Source: Mitsuaria sp. WAJ17
GTDB taxonomy: Bacteria > Pseudomonadota > Gammaproteobacteria > Burkholderiales > Burkholderiaceae_C
DNA: 64,000 nt
NCBI RefSeq assembly: GCF_014174515.1
Contig: NZ_JACJUG010000013.1
Span: 96,321-160,320 of the forward strand
Direction: 5' to 3'
This document shows, in pieces, positions 63,375 through 64,000 of the stretch. The notes under the pieces are model-generated. The model searched no databases, was not told the DNA's origin, and saw only the letters and a list, made by a program, of their open reading frames with translations. Position 1 is the stretch's first letter; every line of letters starts with the position of its first letter. Both the position numbers and the translations under genes were made by a program.

Positions 63375-64000
63375 AAGTCAGGTGTTCCCCGAGCAGGATG
63401 CCGCGGGCCTGGGCCTCAGGCGCGCCGAGCCGACGACGGCCGGGGCCAAGCTCAAGGCCTTGCGCGAGGCCACCGGCATGCACATAGGTCTGCTCTCTGC
63501 CACGCTCAAGGTCCCCCAGGCACGCCTGGAGGCGCTGGAGGGCGATCGCCTTGACGAGCTGCCTGATGCGACCTTTGCCCGAGCCCTGGCCAAGGCAGTC
63601 TGCCGCGTGCTGAAGGTCGATCCCGCCGAAGTCCTCAAGCTGCTGCCGGCCACCACGGAGCCGGGTCTGGAACGGGTCAGCAAGGGACTGAACCAGCCCT
63701 TCAGGCCCCAGGCCCTGGGCGCGGAGGGCGTGAGCCTGGCCGTACTGCGCAAGCCGGTGGTGCTGGCGCCCTTGGGCCTTCTTGCGGCTGCGGCCGTGGT
63801 GTATCTGCTGCCGGCCGATTTCGCTTCACGCTGGCGCACGGCGGCAGGGCCGGTGGCGAGCGAGCCGGCCTTCGAGCCGCAGCCTTCGCCGATGGCCGAT
63901 GCCGCCTCGGCCGGGATGCCGCCCGCCCTGTCGTCTGCGCCTGCGCAGGGCACCTCGGCAGCGCTGGAGAGTGCCCCAGCCTCGGCAGTGCCCGGCGCGG
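63367..64000 (+). CDS. rodZ: Cytoskeletal protein RodZ (5' part, runs off the window)
   Basis: 211 codons before the window ends. The ATG at 63367 overlaps the pilW stop. The N-terminal Cro-like helix-turn-helix (about 25-90) reads AGAKLKALREATGMHIGLLSATLKVPQARLEALEGDR and ATFARALAKAVCRVLKVD, the HTH_25 form typical of RodZ. A membrane helix follows near residues 132-148 (VVLAPLGLLAAAAVVYLL), then a Pro/Ala/Ser-rich periplasmic linker. The C-terminal beta domain is missing because of the window edge. RodZ links MreB to the wall-synthesis machinery and sets cell shape. ispG is expected next. Confidence 0.88.
   Translation, partial: MSESQVFPEQDAAGLGLRRAEPTTAGAKLKALREATGMHIGLLSATLKVPQARLEALEGDRLDELPDATFARALAKAVCRVLKVDPAEVLKLLPATTEPGLERVSKGLNQPFRPQALGAEGVSLAVLRKPVVLAPLGLLAAAAVVYLLPADFASRWRTAAGPVASEPAFEPQPSPMADAASAGMPPALSSAPAQGTSAALESAPASAVPGA

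Overview
The window is GC-rich chromosomal DNA from a betaproteobacterium of the order Burkholderiales, most like the Roseateles/Rubrivivax/Leptothrix group. This is inferred from the gene content and gene order (ilvI-ilvH-ilvC-pssA-leuA, tig-clpP-clpX-lon, sucA-sucB-lpdA, ndk-rlmN-pilW-rodZ), from the DUF3106, DUF3619 and RDD families, and from strong C/G preference at third codon positions. The species cannot be fixed from sequence reading alone. There is no insertion sequence, prophage, CRISPR array, rRNA operon or replication origin. Almost all of it reads as vertically inherited core genome.

Layout. 1-1.7 kb: the end of a heme d1 (cytochrome cd1 nitrite reductase) cluster, with the tail of a NirJ-like gene and nirN. 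1.9-3.4 kb: an exported protein of unknown function and a J-domain-like protein. 3.5-6.6 kb: the membrane proton-pumping pyrophosphatase (hppA) divergent from soluble pyrophosphatase (ppa). 6.6-10.4 kb: a FemAB/GNAT-like acyltransferase, glutamine-dependent NAD synthetase and the PII protein GlnB. 10.4-13.2 kb: a tightly packed minus-strand operon of an ECF-type sigma factor, a single-TM DUF3619 protein, an exported DUF3106 protein with LTPxxQ motifs, an RDD membrane protein and diacylglycerol kinase. 13.4-19.8 kb: branched-chain amino acid synthesis (ilvI, ilvH, ilvC, leuA) with pssA inserted. leuA is preceded by a short Leu-codon leader peptide and an intrinsic terminator, which looks like an attenuator. 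19.9-21.9 kb: a PBP7-type endopeptidase and an IclR regulator. 21.9-24.9 kb: hpnC-hpnD-hpnE (squalene synthesis). 25-29.4 kb: an RND efflux adaptor and pump behind a consensus promoter with an operator-like palindrome. 29.6-35.9 kb: tRNA-Leu(UAG), tig, clpP, clpX, lon. 36.0-36.9 kb: tRNA genes Gly-Cys-Gly-Gly-Gly-Leu. 36.9-42.7 kb: murI divergent from etfB-etfA-acyl-CoA dehydrogenase-nitronate monooxygenase. 42.7-43.9 kb: a YkgJ-type Cys-cluster protein and an isopenicillin-N-synthase-like dioxygenase. 44.3-51.9 kb: the 2-oxoglutarate dehydrogenase operon, zapE and a coupled exported protein. 51.9-55.2 kb: a PP2C phosphatase divergent from a DUF465 protein and a DinG/YoaA-type helicase. 55.3-60.5 kb: bamD divergent from rluD, then scpB and a large rluB. 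60.7-64.0 kb: ndk, rlmN, pilW and the 5' part of rodZ.

How it fits together. The genes serve central metabolism (2-oxoglutarate dehydrogenase, fatty acid oxidation with its electron-transfer flavoprotein, branched-chain amino acid synthesis, pyrophosphate use), envelope building (MurI, PBP7, BamD, PssA, DgkA, squalene-derived lipids, RodZ, PilW), protein quality control (trigger factor, ClpXP, Lon) and anaerobic denitrification. The most noteworthy points are the sigma/DUF3619/DUF3106 module, which has the gene order and topology expected of a transmembrane envelope-sensing switch; the leuA leader, which may be leaderless and uses paired CTA codons; the dyad-rich promoters of the RND pump and etfB; and two sigma32-like promoters with identical 13-bp spacing in front of clpP and lon.
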